Shown here: positions 44,221 to 56,000 of the stretch, piece after piece
Numbering within the stretch: position 1 is the first letter of the stretch
How the letters are laid out: each line of letters begins with the position of its first letter
Assembly: GCF_036324505.1 (NCBI RefSeq)
Contig: NC_086352.1
Span: forward strand, 33,846,358-33,910,357
DNA length: 64,000 nt
Reading direction: 5' to 3'
DNA from: Eleginops maclovinus
Lineage: Eukaryota > Chordata > Actinopteri > Perciformes > Eleginopidae
The notes under the pieces: model-generated
What the model saw: the letters and a program-made list of their open reading frames with translations, nothing else
Database searches by the model: none
Told to the model about the DNA's origin: nothing
Translations under genes and position numbers: made by a program

Positions 44221-44632
44221 CAAAAGCAAACTTTGACACCACAATACCACTCAAGGCCTGCAAAAATGTAAACACTACTGAGCATCATTAACCACGTTAC
44301 CCAAAAAATTGAAAACACCATTTTCAGTGTGAGACTTCTTTTTTTACAGTTTCACAACTGCCAGGATGCATTTGAGCAACCCTTATTTATTCTCAAATAT
44401 GTATTGGGCATTTACTATAGATTTGTGCATTTCATAGGAATAATGAATAATACATAAAATGCAGTAATATCACAACGTAATGCAGAAAATGAGTACTGTA
44501 AACTCCATGGAGGATCCATTACACACAATAGATAAAGTACAGTAACAATTGAAAACACAATGTTCAGGGTGCGATCTCTTTTATTAGGCCTACGTTGTAC
44601 ATGTAAATTGACACAGTATGTTGACACTGCAA

Positions 44633-46326
44633 TCATTGGGCGGCATCACGTCGTCGGACTGGGTCGGGCCACAGTACCTCATCCACGTCACAGGCAATAT
44701 TGTCCATAGCCAAACATCGTGGGAAGAATGCCCTGGCATGCCGCACCCAGCCTTGGAACGCCTCCACAGCCACATCATCACAGGCCAGGTCCATAGCCCT
44801 GAGAAGGTTCTCTCTGGTGTACGGTTGGCGGTCATAGACCTTCCACCGCCATGATGAGAAGAACTCTTCTATTGGGTTTAGGAATGGAGAGTAGGGTGGC
44901 AGACACACATTAATAAATTGCTGGTTGATGTTAAACCACTCTCTGACCTGGATGCTGCGATGGAAACTAACATTGTCCCAGAAGATGACATATATGGGAA
45001 GATCAGCCGGCCCAGGATTCTGCTGGTCGTTCGGGTGGTCATGGTCATGCAAAACTTCTCTGAGCTCTCCTAGGAAGGTGAGGAGACGCTCAGTGTTGTA
45101 GGCACCAAGTTCAGCATGCCGGTGGAGAAGCCCTCTAGAACTCATGGCAGCGCAGAGGGTGATGTTTCCTCCACGTTGGCCGGGCACATCAACGATAGCT
45201 CTCTGTCCTATGATGTTACGGCCTCTCCTCCTCCTTTTTGTGAGGTTGAAGCCAGCCTCATCCACAAATATAAATTCATGGGGTCTGGCCATGGACTCCA
45301 ACTCGAAGATCCTCTGTGGAAACAAATAGCGTTTTCAGGTGTTCAGAAAGACAGTCAATACAGCACATTACAGTACGATAGTATAGTATTGTATGTTACA
45401 TGTAAGTACTGTAGGCCACCGTGTACATAGATTTTACTGTACTTACTTGCACATACTGGTGACGGAGGTGCTTTATTCTGTCAGAGTTGCGCTCAAAGGG
45501 TACCCTATAGGCCTGCTTCATGCGTACTCTCTGGCGCTTGAGGACTCTGTCTATGGTTGTCAGGCTAACATCGTCAATGTTCGGAAAGTTCATATTGTCA
45601 CCAATGATCCTCTCCCGTATCTCCCGTAGTCTCAGCACATTGTTCTCCCGAACCATATCCACAATGACGACCTCTTGGGCTGGTGTGAATCTGGAAGCCC
45701 TCCCACCTGCATATGGCAATCTTTCAACTCTAGAGAAACAGTCATTTGGTCAGAAATGGTCCTTGCAGTACACACTTTTACTGTAACCATTATTGCACTT
45801 GTCTGTATGTAGGTGCACTCCACTATACTACTGTATACTGTAAACATCTAGTGTAGTGACTAAAAAAATAGTACATACAGTACCTGTTGTGTTCTCTGAA
45901 GGCCCGAATAATGGTGGCCACTGAGAATCGGCTTAGGTTTGGTTGGACTCGTTGTCCAGCTTCGGTCATTGTCATGCCGTGGACAATGACGTGGTCAATG
46001 ACCGTTGCTCTCATTTCATCTGTGATGAAGATGCGTTGTCTTGCTCGCCCTCCTTCTCCTCTCCCTCCTTGGCCTGCTCCTCTACCTCCTTGACCTGCTC
46101 CTCTCCCTCCTTGGCCCGCTCCTCTACCTCCTTGACCTGCTCCTCTCCCTCCTTGGCCCGCTCCTCTACCTCCTTGACCTGCTCCTCTCCCTCCTTGGCC
46201 CGCTCCTCTCCCTCCTCTGACAAAAACTCCTCTCCCTCCTCTGGCACGAACTCCTCTCCCTCCTCTGGCACGAACTCCTCTCCCTCCTCTGGCACGAACT
46301 CCTCTTCTTCTTCCTTGATCATCCAT
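44633..46326 (-). CDS. Tc1/mariner-like DD35E transposase with RGG-repeat N-terminus, three exons
   Basis: Minus-strand exons are 46326-45884 (donor AACAG|GTACTG), 45729-45447 (acceptor TTCTCTAG, donor GTGCAA|GTAAGT) and 45313-44633 (acceptor TTTCCACAG). Phases agree and the joined frame encodes 468 residues without a stop. Residues about 8-100 are Arg/Gly repeats: RARGGRGV-type units, then seven AGQGGRG units. Two helix-turn-helix-like segments follow (ITDEMRATVIDHVIVHGMTM and RFTPAQEVVIVDMVRENNVL). The DDE core has D260 in FIFVDEAGF, D355 in VIFWDN and E391 in NPIEEFF, with 35 residues between the last two. It would excise and insert DNA at TA. An open frame plus intact ends suggests recent activity. 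The exon model is inferred from splice motifs; the DD35E subfamily name cannot be settled here. Confidence 0.88.
46053..46310 (-). repeat. 21-bp and 24-bp coding minisatellite in transposase N-terminus
   Basis: On the + strand, CTCCTCTACCTCCTTGACCTG-like units repeat with a 21-bp period and an alternating 42-bp super-period; CTCCTCTGGCACGAACTC-type units of 24 bp follow. In the transposase frame these give AGQGGRG and RARGGRGV repeats. The two other frames also stay open (Glu-rich on the minus strand, Ser/Pro-rich on the plus strand), a side effect of the period being a multiple of three. Confidence 0.9.
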
Positions 46327-46932
46327 TTTTGTTTGGAACCTTCAGCAAACTGACTTATATAGGTGTGGTCACATCATTTGCAATAGGTGTTTTCAATTAT
46401 GAGTCGTTGTGTTTACTGAATTACACCAGGTGTGTTCATTGTGTTCAGGTTTTGCTGACTGTGTGTGGCATTTTGCATCACATGAGCTTCACAATGCATA
46501 TTTGAGCAGAGATATATGCTAAATGTGTTTTAGCAAGGCAAAATGTGTTTAGAGTTTTGAGAAAAAGGGGATGGGTTTTGTGAACAGTGTCTACAGGTGA
46601 ATTGTGTTTTTGGTTGTGGCAAATGGGGGGTAGTTTTACTAAATGTGTTTAGGCAACTGGTCATTTGGTTTAGAGTACTGGGTTTTGTGTCTTAGCAATC
46701 GAGAAAAACTGTATATAATGAGAGGTTAAGCTACCCAGCATTATTATAAGTAATTAAAATAAGTAAATATCCTGAATCTAATCATAATCTCATTATTTTA
46801 CATGTATGATTTTGAAATGGGCCACATCATGCAACATGATTTTTATTTGATGCAAACAGTGTTACTTACGAACACTTTTGAATTCAGGATATTTACTTGT
46901 ATCGGAGTATTTTATTACTCTAATATTACATT

Positions 46933-47059
<127 letters not shown>

Positions 47060-47063
47060 ACAG

Positions 47064-47185
47064 AGGCAGAGTGGACCGAGTGGTTTGACAGGGACGATGA
47101 GAGGGGCTCTGGAGACTGGGAGAAATTGTCCGACCTGCACGAAGCTTACCCAGACAAACTGTGCAGCAGTCCTCTCGACATCCAG
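47064..47185 (+). CDS. cemip: cemip coding exon C8: linker after GG/ILEI-type domain
   Basis: Phase 1 to phase 0, 122 nt, residues 306-346. Translation EAEWTEWFDRDDERGSGDWE, then KLSDLHEAYPDKLCSSPLDIQ, matches human DVEWTEWFDHDK through CNRPIDIQ. Donor ATCCAG|GTAAAT. The acceptor is unusual: TCACAG directly follows an uninterrupted (GT)n repeat that begins about 130 nt upstream, so the normal pyrimidine tract is replaced by alternating GT. Confidence 0.93.
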
Positions 47186-48199
47186 GTAAATCTCTTATTA
47201 CGTCTTACTACAAGTGCTCATTTAAATCAACTGCCTGTTCAAATTGTGCACTCCAATTCTTGGGCCTGATGGTAGTCTTACCCAGAATGAGGCTCTAACC
47301 CTGACAGTGACAAGGCAAAAAGTTTGTTCAGCTCTGCAATAGAGGACTGTTAGAAGCCTGGAATAATGTCTGTCATAAGCTGAAGAGGTTTTGTCCTACG
47401 ACATAAAATACATCAGTCAATATCCACACTGGTGAATTTCTTAAGCTTCTAGGTGTCATAAAATATCATCACACCAACATTAGCTGCCTTTAGCTTAGCG
47501 GTGATGGTGCGCAGCTGTGATCTAGTTCCTTCAAAGCCTCAAGTCAGAATTGTACTTGTGGCGATTGCATTCATGCTTCGAAAAACACAAAGTGGGGTTA
47601 ATAAGTGGAGATTCTTCTGTTGAAGAACACGTGTTAGTACAAACAGGAATTCCCATTGTGTTCAGTTCACTCGCCGGCTTTGTAGCACATACTCTATTGA
47701 TCAAGAGATCCTTTAACTTTGGGCTCTACAGTAGGTCCAAACAACTTCATTCACTGTATATTCGGTTCAAACGATGTCCTGTCATGCTTTGGATCATTTT
47801 AAGGATAGGATGTTTGCATAGAGTTTAAAAGGCCCAATGTGATTAATCAGCCAACAGTTTTAATTATTGATATGAGGCTGAGCCCACGGTGCTATCTTTC
47901 ATTGTTCAGTTCAGTTAATGATTCAATAAATATTTTGAAAAGATTCTCTCAATTCAAGTTGTTTCTTGATGGGTAATAGCTTCAAAACAATTTTTATCAG
48001 ACTGCTTTTAACTAAAGTCAAACAATTTAGCTGTACTTCAACTCCAATAATGAAGAGTAGCATGTGACTACGATAGCTTACATTTCCATGTAGTGTGCTC
48101 TACAGCTTCATTATTACATTGTCAATCAAAAAACTATTTAAATACACCTATTCATTTTTTTTGTCTTTAGCTGCAGCGTGCTCCTTAATCATTAAGATC

Positions 48200-48575
48200 G
48201 CTCCATATTGAAGAGGACATATTCTGCTCACTTAGGTCTTACGTTTTTAACTTCATATCAGGGTCTCCATGCTTTTAGGTTCAAAAAGCTGTTTATTTTT
48301 CTCATGCTGGCTGGCTTTGTTGTGATTGGTCAACCACGTAGAGAATGTCCCGCCCCTTATCTTTTCGAGTAGAAATGTGTTGTAGTGCTAGCCAATAGAC
48401 TGTTACATAGTGATATTACAATGTTACAGAAGTAAACAAAGGAGTCCAATGGAGGGGGAGTGTGTGGGAGAGAAATCGGGGAGTTTAGCCTTTGCAGACC
48501 ATTGGCATGCTCCAACACCTATATAACACAAAGGAGAGGGAAAACCCCAAAAAGCATAAAAGGGCCTCTTTATCT
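48200..48575 (-). mobile_element. CCAAT/GC-box MITE, copy 4 (inverted)
   Basis: Reverse orientation: TGATTGGTCAACCACG, GAATGTCCCGCCCC, and the outer end AAAAAGCATAAAAGGGCCTCTTT. In cemip intron C8/C9. Confidence 0.7.
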
Positions 48576-48942
48576 TTCTACACCAGAGGTTACAATAAGT
48601 GTGGTCTGGTCTACAGCTGACACTGTGTGAAAATAAACCAGAGGTGGTATCTGCTCGGTATAGCAACAAGAAGCTCCAGCTCCTCCTGAGTCCGCTTTAG
48701 TTGGGTGTAGGTCGGTCCGTCCAGTCAGCTGAGCATCAGCACAGAGCCAGCCTGCCATCCCTGTGCCGGGGGACACACCGTGGCAGTGTGCGTGGATCCA
48801 GGCTGGCACCATGAAGCAGCATCTGTCCGCCTGCATGGAGATAAGCAGCTGTGCCAGGTCTGCCCACACAGCCTCCCAATCCCAGCCCATACCTTCCAGA
48901 AACTGCTGCAGAGCTACTGCTATGTATGGCTGTTGTGCAACA

Positions 48943-48943
48943 G

Positions 48944-49021
<78 letters not shown>
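48943..49021 (+). repeat. (TAA)26 trinucleotide microsatellite
   Basis: Perfect run, followed by AT-rich palindromic repeats of AATTATTATAATAATTATTATTT at 49095-49210. Confidence 0.97.
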
Positions 49022-49022
<1 letters not shown>

Positions 49023-50252
49023 TAAAATTCTCCCTATTCATTTACATGGGTGTGGAAGACATCACTTGTGTAATCTAATGTAAAATATATTTTTAAAATA
49101 ATTATTATAATAATTATTATTTAATTATTATAATAATTATTATTTAATTATTATAATAATAACAATAATAATATTAATAATAATAATAATAATTATAATT
49201 ATAATAATATGTATTGCATCAATTTACCATGTTACCTCTATGTACTATTACTTTCTTGTTGGACTGTCCTGTGTTTGTTTGATGAAAGAAAGAAAAAAAG
49301 TTGGCATTAAATAATCACACCATAAAAAAAAAGTTTCCCAGTCATTGCATTTTCTTAAACTTCTGGTGAAAGCTGCCAGCTCCGTGCATGTCATCATTTT
49401 TCCAGAGTGTGTTTTGCTCCGTCTGCAAGTTCTTACTTTCGATTTGCCTCTGTGGGATCTCTATTTTTATCAGCCAAGTTTTTTTGTTGTCTACTTCCCA
49501 TATGTCATGTCTAGCAGTTGGGATTTGTTTTGGATGATCTGACCAAGAAAATGTGGAGAGGCCCAGCTCAGAGCCAGAGTAGGATCTCTGGCTGTTTTAC
49601 TTTGTACTGTAAGGGTTCCACTGACGGTCACACGAGTTCAACAGATCCCAGCTTTATCCCTCTTTGTGAAACAAAAAGTGGCAGTCTCTATCATTAGTGA
49701 GCAGAGGTACAGGTTTTATCAGTATTGTATTGTCAGTTGGATATAATTTTGGTTTTATGATCCATTATAGTGTACTGTATATTTGTCTCGACACAGTACA
49801 AAAGAAAGCCTTACTGAAAAAAGGGCAACTATTCTTACAAAGTACAACAGAAAATTGCTCAGGAGACGTAACAAGTAAATAACAAAAAAAAACTCTGACG
49901 AGGAAAAGAAAATCAAGGTAGTTTCAAAATGCAAAAGGACTAAGTATAAGCTCTTATATAATAGGCTCTTACAAATACAGCACAACCAGAGACAATCATT
50001 GATATGGCGCTGGCTGTCTGACACATGGGACGAGATGAACTGGCACAAGACAAAGGGAGAAAGGAACTATATATAGACAGGCTAAGGGGGCACAGGTGCA
50101 GACAATCAGGGCGGGGTTCGACAATCACAGTGGATGGAAATCACACAAAGGGAGGAAGTGAGGTGATCTGCAACAAGAGAGAGAGGTTACTGCAAAATAT
50201 AACAGGAAGTCACAAGACAACATGCGCACGAGACAAGACTGAACTAAATACT

Positions 50253-50770
50253 TTAAAGGTCTCCTATTATGCTCTTTTATGGCATATATTATAGGTCTCA
50301 AATATATTAAAAAACGCTGCCGTGATTAAACGCCATATTATGTTCCAAACCACATCCAGCATTATTTCTGAAACACTTCTCAGTGTTTACCACTAGAACA
50401 GAGACATTATATGTATTATATAAACAACAACTCTAAGTCCCTCCTGCAGACTTCCTGCTGAACACACAAACACACAGAGGTGCTGCGGAGGGGATTCAGC
50501 TCGACTGTATATGGGGGACGATAGGTTGGAACGTGGGCAGGACGTTGCCAGGAGTTCAATGTAAAGCCAGCCCACATTTCAGTTATGACGTCATATCGAC
50601 AGCAAATCTTGATCAGCTGGTTTGCACCCCCGTTTTTAGAGATGTGGGTAAGGAGGAAAAGAGAGAGGGTTGTATTTTCTGACACTTTGTGAGTCTGCTT
50701 ACACACCGGGGACACATATTTATGTATAAAAGACAGCAAAAAGTGCATTTCACATAATTAGAGACCTTTT
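50253..50770. mobile_element. MITE of a second TTAA-adjacent family
   Basis: Left end AAAGGTCTCCTATTATG and right end CATAATTAGAGACCTTTT are inverted repeats. TTAA precedes the left end (50253-50256), but none is seen on the right. No coding capacity. Confidence 0.55.
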
Positions 50771-51533
50771 GCTAAACAGATTCGATGAGACAACAATATT
50801 GTAATGGTATTTACAATAGACTGGCAGTACAAACCTACCCAACAACAGACCTGTGTTTGAATATTTGTGTGAATAGGTCTACATCAAGGAATGTGATGCT
50901 TAACAATATTTAGTGTCATGCTGTACTTCCATTTATGTAACACCTGGGTGACATTATGGAACCCTGCTGAGTTGCAATGAGGCCCTTTTACAGTTTCCCT
51001 GCAAAAGAGCAATTTTACTGTGAATTCACTAGTGGGAAAAGGTTGTCCAAATTGGATATAGGACATTCATCCAGAACATTTTGACAATTTTATGACAACA
51101 GGCCAGGTGTTGATAGACAACTTTGGGCTCGCTAGCTAAAATGACATATACAGTAGCAATTATGCCATGCAGTGCTCTGCACAAATGTTGGCTCCAGAAC
51201 AGATTGAGCAGGGGAAAAACCCAGTGTGTTCAGCACGGCTTTGTGCACAAGACAAGAGCAAACAGGCCATTATATTGCACCATACAAACCATTTCCACTG
51301 TGACTCACAGGCCAACAAAAACAAGCAAAAACCATTCAGACATAACAGAAACACCACAGCGTTCAACCTCAATCCACAGATAAGAGTGCACAACATTGAG
51401 CAGGTTTTAATAAGCACTAAACTGCCATATCATTTATGAATTTTGTGTTAATGCTACAGTGACAACTTTACCACACATCTTCAAATAGTGTTAAAATATG
51501 CTTTCAAACCAGAAACATATGTCACAATTTGAA

Positions 51534-51561
51534 CATATATATATGTTCCCGTATATATATA

Positions 51562-51592
<31 letters not shown>

Positions 51593-51621
51593 AATATATA
51601 TAAATATATATATATATATAT
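51534..51621 (+). repeat. (TA)n-rich microsatellite
   Basis: Alternating TA with a few interruptions; self-complementary. Confidence 0.95.
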
Positions 51622-52084
51622 TTCACATACAAAAGTACAAAAAAATGTGGCCATTAAATCCCAGAACCTTGTAAGAAGATTAAATAATGAGCAAATGTGA
51701 ATTTGGGCCAACTTTGCTCAAATTACTTTGTGATGCAATGTTGCAGAAACTCGTGCAGGATTGAAAGTGATTCTTGTCTCCAGACGGATGGAATGCTGAT
51801 CCCTCACCCTCAGTGCTCGTCTTTATGAAACCCCTGCTGTTGCCCTACAAATAAGCCTTGAACTAGATAAACACCAGATGTCTGAAAACATATTTGTCCT
51901 TAAGCCTAGTGGCCAGACATCTTTCCCTCTCACCCTAGAGCTAGACAAGTATATTCCCCAACCTTCTGAAATGTCCCTTTAATCTTAAGGAACACATTTG
52001 CTAACAATACCATTGGTGTGTCATCTACTGTTTTGTGCCAGAAGTACCTATATTAATTGTTCCATTCATCCTTACCTTGTTCAG

Positions 52085-52232
52085 GCTGAGACCCATGATG
52101 GCATAGCGGCCAACCAGACGGGAGATGAGATCCATAAGAATGATAAGGACTACGGCTTTGTCTGCCTCAACAAAGACCAGACTCATGGCCTCTGTCGCAA
52201 CTACAGAGTTCGCTTCCTCTGCGGAAAGCTGG
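52085..52232 (+). CDS. cemip: cemip coding exon C9: start of beta-helix region, weak donor
   Basis: Phase 0 to phase 1, 148 nt, residues 347-395 plus one base. Acceptor TTGTTCAG. Reads AETHDGIAANQTGDEIHKND, then YGFVCLNKDQTHGLCRNYRVRFLCGKL, matching human MDGVNLSTEVVYKKG through SYRVRFLCGK. The end at 52232 is fixed by homology: joining it to C10 gives LCGKLVRPQ, aligning gap-free to human LCGKPVRPK. The donor there is GTACAT, which departs from consensus at +4 and +5. A stronger in-frame donor (GTGAGT) lies 39 nt downstream. Confidence 0.9.
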
Positions 52233-52875
52233 GTACATTCACGCTTACTGTCGGTGTTTGTGTGTGTGTTTGTGAGTACAGTTTGTTTCTGCATGAGTTT
52301 TTCCCTAAGATGTTCGGGAATAGGAGAAGTTAAACCTTGGAGCTCTTTAACGCAGATTAATATTCTTTATACCAAGGATAATCCTAGATACTAACTCCTA
52401 GCTTACTCATAATGAGAGGGTGCAGACACGGCTTCTATCTCCTTTTCTTCTTAGATATGGACCAAGCTCTCCTCATTCATCTCCTTTTTTTACCCAGCAT
52501 CCTTTGAGTCCTTTTCCAGATTTCAGAGGGGATAGCCATTTTTCAGGCTGCCATGCTAGCAGGCTTTAGCATGATTAGCTGTCCTTGGTGTAACCATGGC
52601 AGCCACACGAACTCTATAAATTGCAAAAATAGCCAACAAATTATCTTTAAGTGAAAGTTAAGAGAAAGCAAAGCTTAATAAGCTACTGAACAAAAATAAC
52701 ATATAAATAACAAGTTAGCTAAAATAAGACAGCTAAAGGTTGATATAGTACAAATTTAGCATTAGCAACTGCAACAGGCTGCATGCATGCATGGTCGGCG
52801 GGTGCACTTTAAAAAAAAGAGTTTCATCTGATCAACAATTTATCAATATACAGACATGAACCCTCCAGAGAGTGT

Positions 52876-52883
52876 GTGTGAGG
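52876..52883 (+). repeat. 8-bp target-site duplication, left copy (outer hAT)
   Basis: GTGTGAGG directly before CAGTGTTGTAGT; identical to 60597-60604. Confidence 0.88.
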
Positions 52884-53081
52884 CAGTGTTGTAGTACTCG
52901 AGTCCGACTCGTGAGCTAAATTAAGAGACTCGTGACATGACTTGGACTTGAGCACTAATGACTTGAACTCAGACTTGGACTCATACATTCGGATTCGCGA
53001 TGACTCGAAAGGACTCCACTTTGTCATTAAAACCCTGAGGTCAACGAACGTACTGGCGCGTTTTCGCAACGTTTTCGATAT

Positions 53082-53089
53082 GTTTCTGG
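53082..53089 (+). repeat. 8-bp target-site duplication, left copy (inner hAT)
   Basis: GTTTCTGG immediately before the CAGTGTTAATTT terminus; identical to 57525-57532. Confidence 0.93.
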
Positions 53090-56000
53090 CAGTGTTAATT
53101 TCGTTGACGAAGACTATGACGAAAAATATTCGTCAACGAACCTTTTTCACGGACGGAAACTAAATAAAAACTAAATAAAAAGTCAGATATGATGACGAAG
53201 ACTGTGACTAATATAACGGACACGTTAGTCAACGAATAAAAATAAGACGAACATATTAGGGAGGGACGAATGGAGAAGAGATCCCATCAGAATTACTTTT
53301 TTTGTGTGACAAGTTGGGAAGAAATCCAATCAAAAGTTAGTTGCCAACCGCCATAAAGAAGAAGAAGAAAAAGTCCAATCAGAGCGAGTCTCGTAGAAGC
53401 AGCCTTTTTGCAGCAGTCATTTCAAAGGGCGGCAAATGACTTAAAGAATTAGCCTAAAGAAATGTCAGAACTGGGAAGAAAAAGAAGAATTGATATCTGG
53501 TCACACTTTACTTATCATACTAATGAAAACAAGACCACCTGCCAGCCGTGTGGAGCCAAAATAACTGGAAAAAACACGACAAATTTGAAACGACATTTGC
53601 AGTCGGTGCATCCAGAGATACATGCGAAGGTAAGCATACACGTTATTTTATCACATAAACCACTGTGTTTGCGCTAAACTTGGAATAAAATAGAAGCTAA
53701 ATTAAACCACCAGAATTCACGTGGATGTGTTGTTAGCTATTTTTTACAGTCTATGGTTGTTAGCCTAGAAGCTATCATGAGCTTCGGTTCGCTAGGCAAA
53801 ACATAAAAAGTTTGTTTTGGGGCACTGATGGCAGTCAGGATTATCTCTAACTAGCCAGCTATAAGATAGTATTGTTCAGTCCATGTCTATAACATGCTTT
53901 AATTGCTACTTGGATAATTTCAGTGAATGTTTTTAAGGTAAGATGAACGATAAGATCATTAACCTTTACTGTGATGGAATAAAATAGAGGGGGGGGAAAA
54001 ACAGAATTCATGTGGATGTCTTGTGAGCCTAGAAGCTAATATGCTTCGGTTCCTTCCGTTCGCTAGGCAAAACGTTAACATAAAAGGTTCGTTTTGAGGC
54101 ACTGATGACAGTCAGGATTATCTCTAACTAGCCAGCTAATATTGTTCATTTCAAGTCTATAACATGCTTTAATTGCTACCTGGATAATTTCAGCGAATAT
54201 TATTAAGGTAAAAGGTGAACTATAAGGTCATTAAGCGTTACTGTTCAGTGGGATGTTGGTTACTAACGGCATCGTTTACGAGCCCGCTAGTTTAACACAA
54301 TCTCCGTGGAAACTAGACTTGATTACTTGATTCACAACTTGATTCTCCCTTTATTCTCCCTCACAGATACAGAAGACGTCTGATGACCATGGGCCAAGGG
54401 GAAATAAAGCTAGTGCTGCTAGTGCAAGTTCAACCCAGCAGCAGACTATCTCTACAGCTTTCCAAAGTTCTTCAAAGTACAAAATGGAATCAAAGGAGCA
54501 ACAGACCAAGGAGCAGGCCATAGCCAGATGGATTGGACGCACAGGTTTACCACTCACAACAATTGAAGACGAGGACTTTGTGCAAATGATGGAGATAGTA
54601 GATAGGAGACTAGCAATTCCAAAGAAAACTAAAATTAGCAATTTGATTGAAACACAATATGAACATGAAAGACAAAAATTCAAACAGAGACTGGCTGCTG
54701 CCCGGAGAGTATCCATTGGCCTTGACTTGTGGACAAAAAAAGGACTGACCGCCTCATTCCTTGCTATTAGCGCATGCTACTTTTGTGTTGAACAAATCAA
54801 ACCTGCACACATATTGTTGGCCCTTGAACAAGTAGCTCACCCACACACTGCACTGTCTATTAAGGCATGTGTGGACGAATGTATACAAGAGTGGGCCATA
54901 CCGAAGGAGAAGATCCTGACGGTAATAACGGACAATGGAAGTAACATGGTGGCAGCCTTTAAAAACACCACAGCAGAAGAAACCAGCTCTGAGGCTGACT
55001 CCCCTGGGTCCGAAACCGCGATGGAAAGTGACTCTGAAATTGATGACCAGCGGTGAGCCATGTTTAGTTTATTATTTTACATTATAGTCAATTATCACAT
55101 GAATGATGTCCCCCCTGCCACACACTACGTATATACAGACCCACACCAGACACTTTATTAGGTTTAGACTTATTTGGTTGTCTTTTCTTGTTATTAGGTA
55201 CCATCATGTCAACATGGAAATGGCCCGGACGCCGTGCGTGGTGCATACCATACAACTTGTGGTCCACATGTTGCAGAAAGAAACAACTGTCAAAAGAGTC
55301 CTCGATAAAGCAAGGTCTGTGGTGAAGCTCTTTCGCAAGTCCTCAGTTGCAACACAGAGGCTACTAGACCAGTGTGGTGTCATTGTTGTAAATGACTGCC
55401 CCACACGCTGGTCAAGCACATTCAACATGGTCACACGACTCCTCACAGTCAAAGATACTGTCTGTCAAATCACAAATGACATGGGATGGGACAGTTTGCT
55501 TACTAGTGAGTGGCAAAAGCTTTCATCATTGCGTGACCTACTGCTTCCTTTTGCAGAACACACTAAAACCCTCCAGAGTGACACCACATCTATGTCCCTA
55601 GTGGTTCCTGCCCTCTTTGATCTGCTGAGCCACCTAGCTGACTTTGCAGAGAACAGCCGGTACAGAGACCTCGCCACTCTTGCAGAGAAAATGAGATCAA
55701 ATCTGAACCTGCGTTTTGCTTGCCTCTTGGATCCAACCGATGAAAAGTTCTCACCACTTGCAGCAGCTGCCTGCTTTGTCAACCCAACTGTCTGTGAAAT
55801 CCTTGTTAATGTTGATGTAGCTGATGGAAATATCCAGGAACTGCTGAAACAGGCAGAAGACTATGTGGTCAAATGCACTTTCCTCCCACACACAAGACAG
55901 GAGGACCACCAGTCTGACGATGATGCAGAAGAAGTCATTGAGGAACCAGAACCAGCGCCATCTTCAAAGCAGCCGGTGTTTAGGTTCCTCTCAAAATGCC

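Larger units (their letters stand above)
43987..46711 (-). mobile_element. Tc1/mariner (IS630-like) DNA transposon, complete, in cemip intron C7/C8
   Basis: The left end is CAGTTTTTCTCTATTGCTTA and the right end is the reverse complement of CAGTTTTTCTCGATTGCTAA; about 24 bp pair with a few mismatches. A TA dinucleotide flanks each end (43985-43986 and 46712-46713), matching the TA target duplication of this superfamily. The 2.7 kb interior carries one three-exon transposase gene on the minus strand (44633-46326), antisense to cemip, and a 40-bp unit repeated three times near the left end. Confidence 0.9.
47186..52084 (+). other. cemip: cemip intron C8/C9
   Basis: 4.9 kb, GTAAAT to TTCAG. Contains the inverted CCAAT MITE, the (TAA)26 tract, a second MITE family copy (50253-50770) and the (TA)n tract. 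Open frames here are repeat-derived or random. Confidence 0.85.

Noticed and set aside
45943..46353. Ser/Pro-rich plus-strand frame (136 codons) and Glu-rich minus-strand frame at 46011-46322
   Set aside because: Both are shadows of the RGG-coding minisatellite, whose 21- and 24-bp periods keep all frames open. Only the Arg/Gly frame joins the transposase.
53462..53677. Host ZBED gene or stand-alone BED-finger gene
   Set aside because: The BED exon joins in phase to a complete hAT transposase within matched ends and an 8-bp duplication, so it belongs to a mobile element rather than a domesticated gene.
54351..54716. 121-codon minus-strand frame with hydrophobic stretches
   Set aside because: Lies entirely antisense to transposase exon 2 and has no motif of its own.
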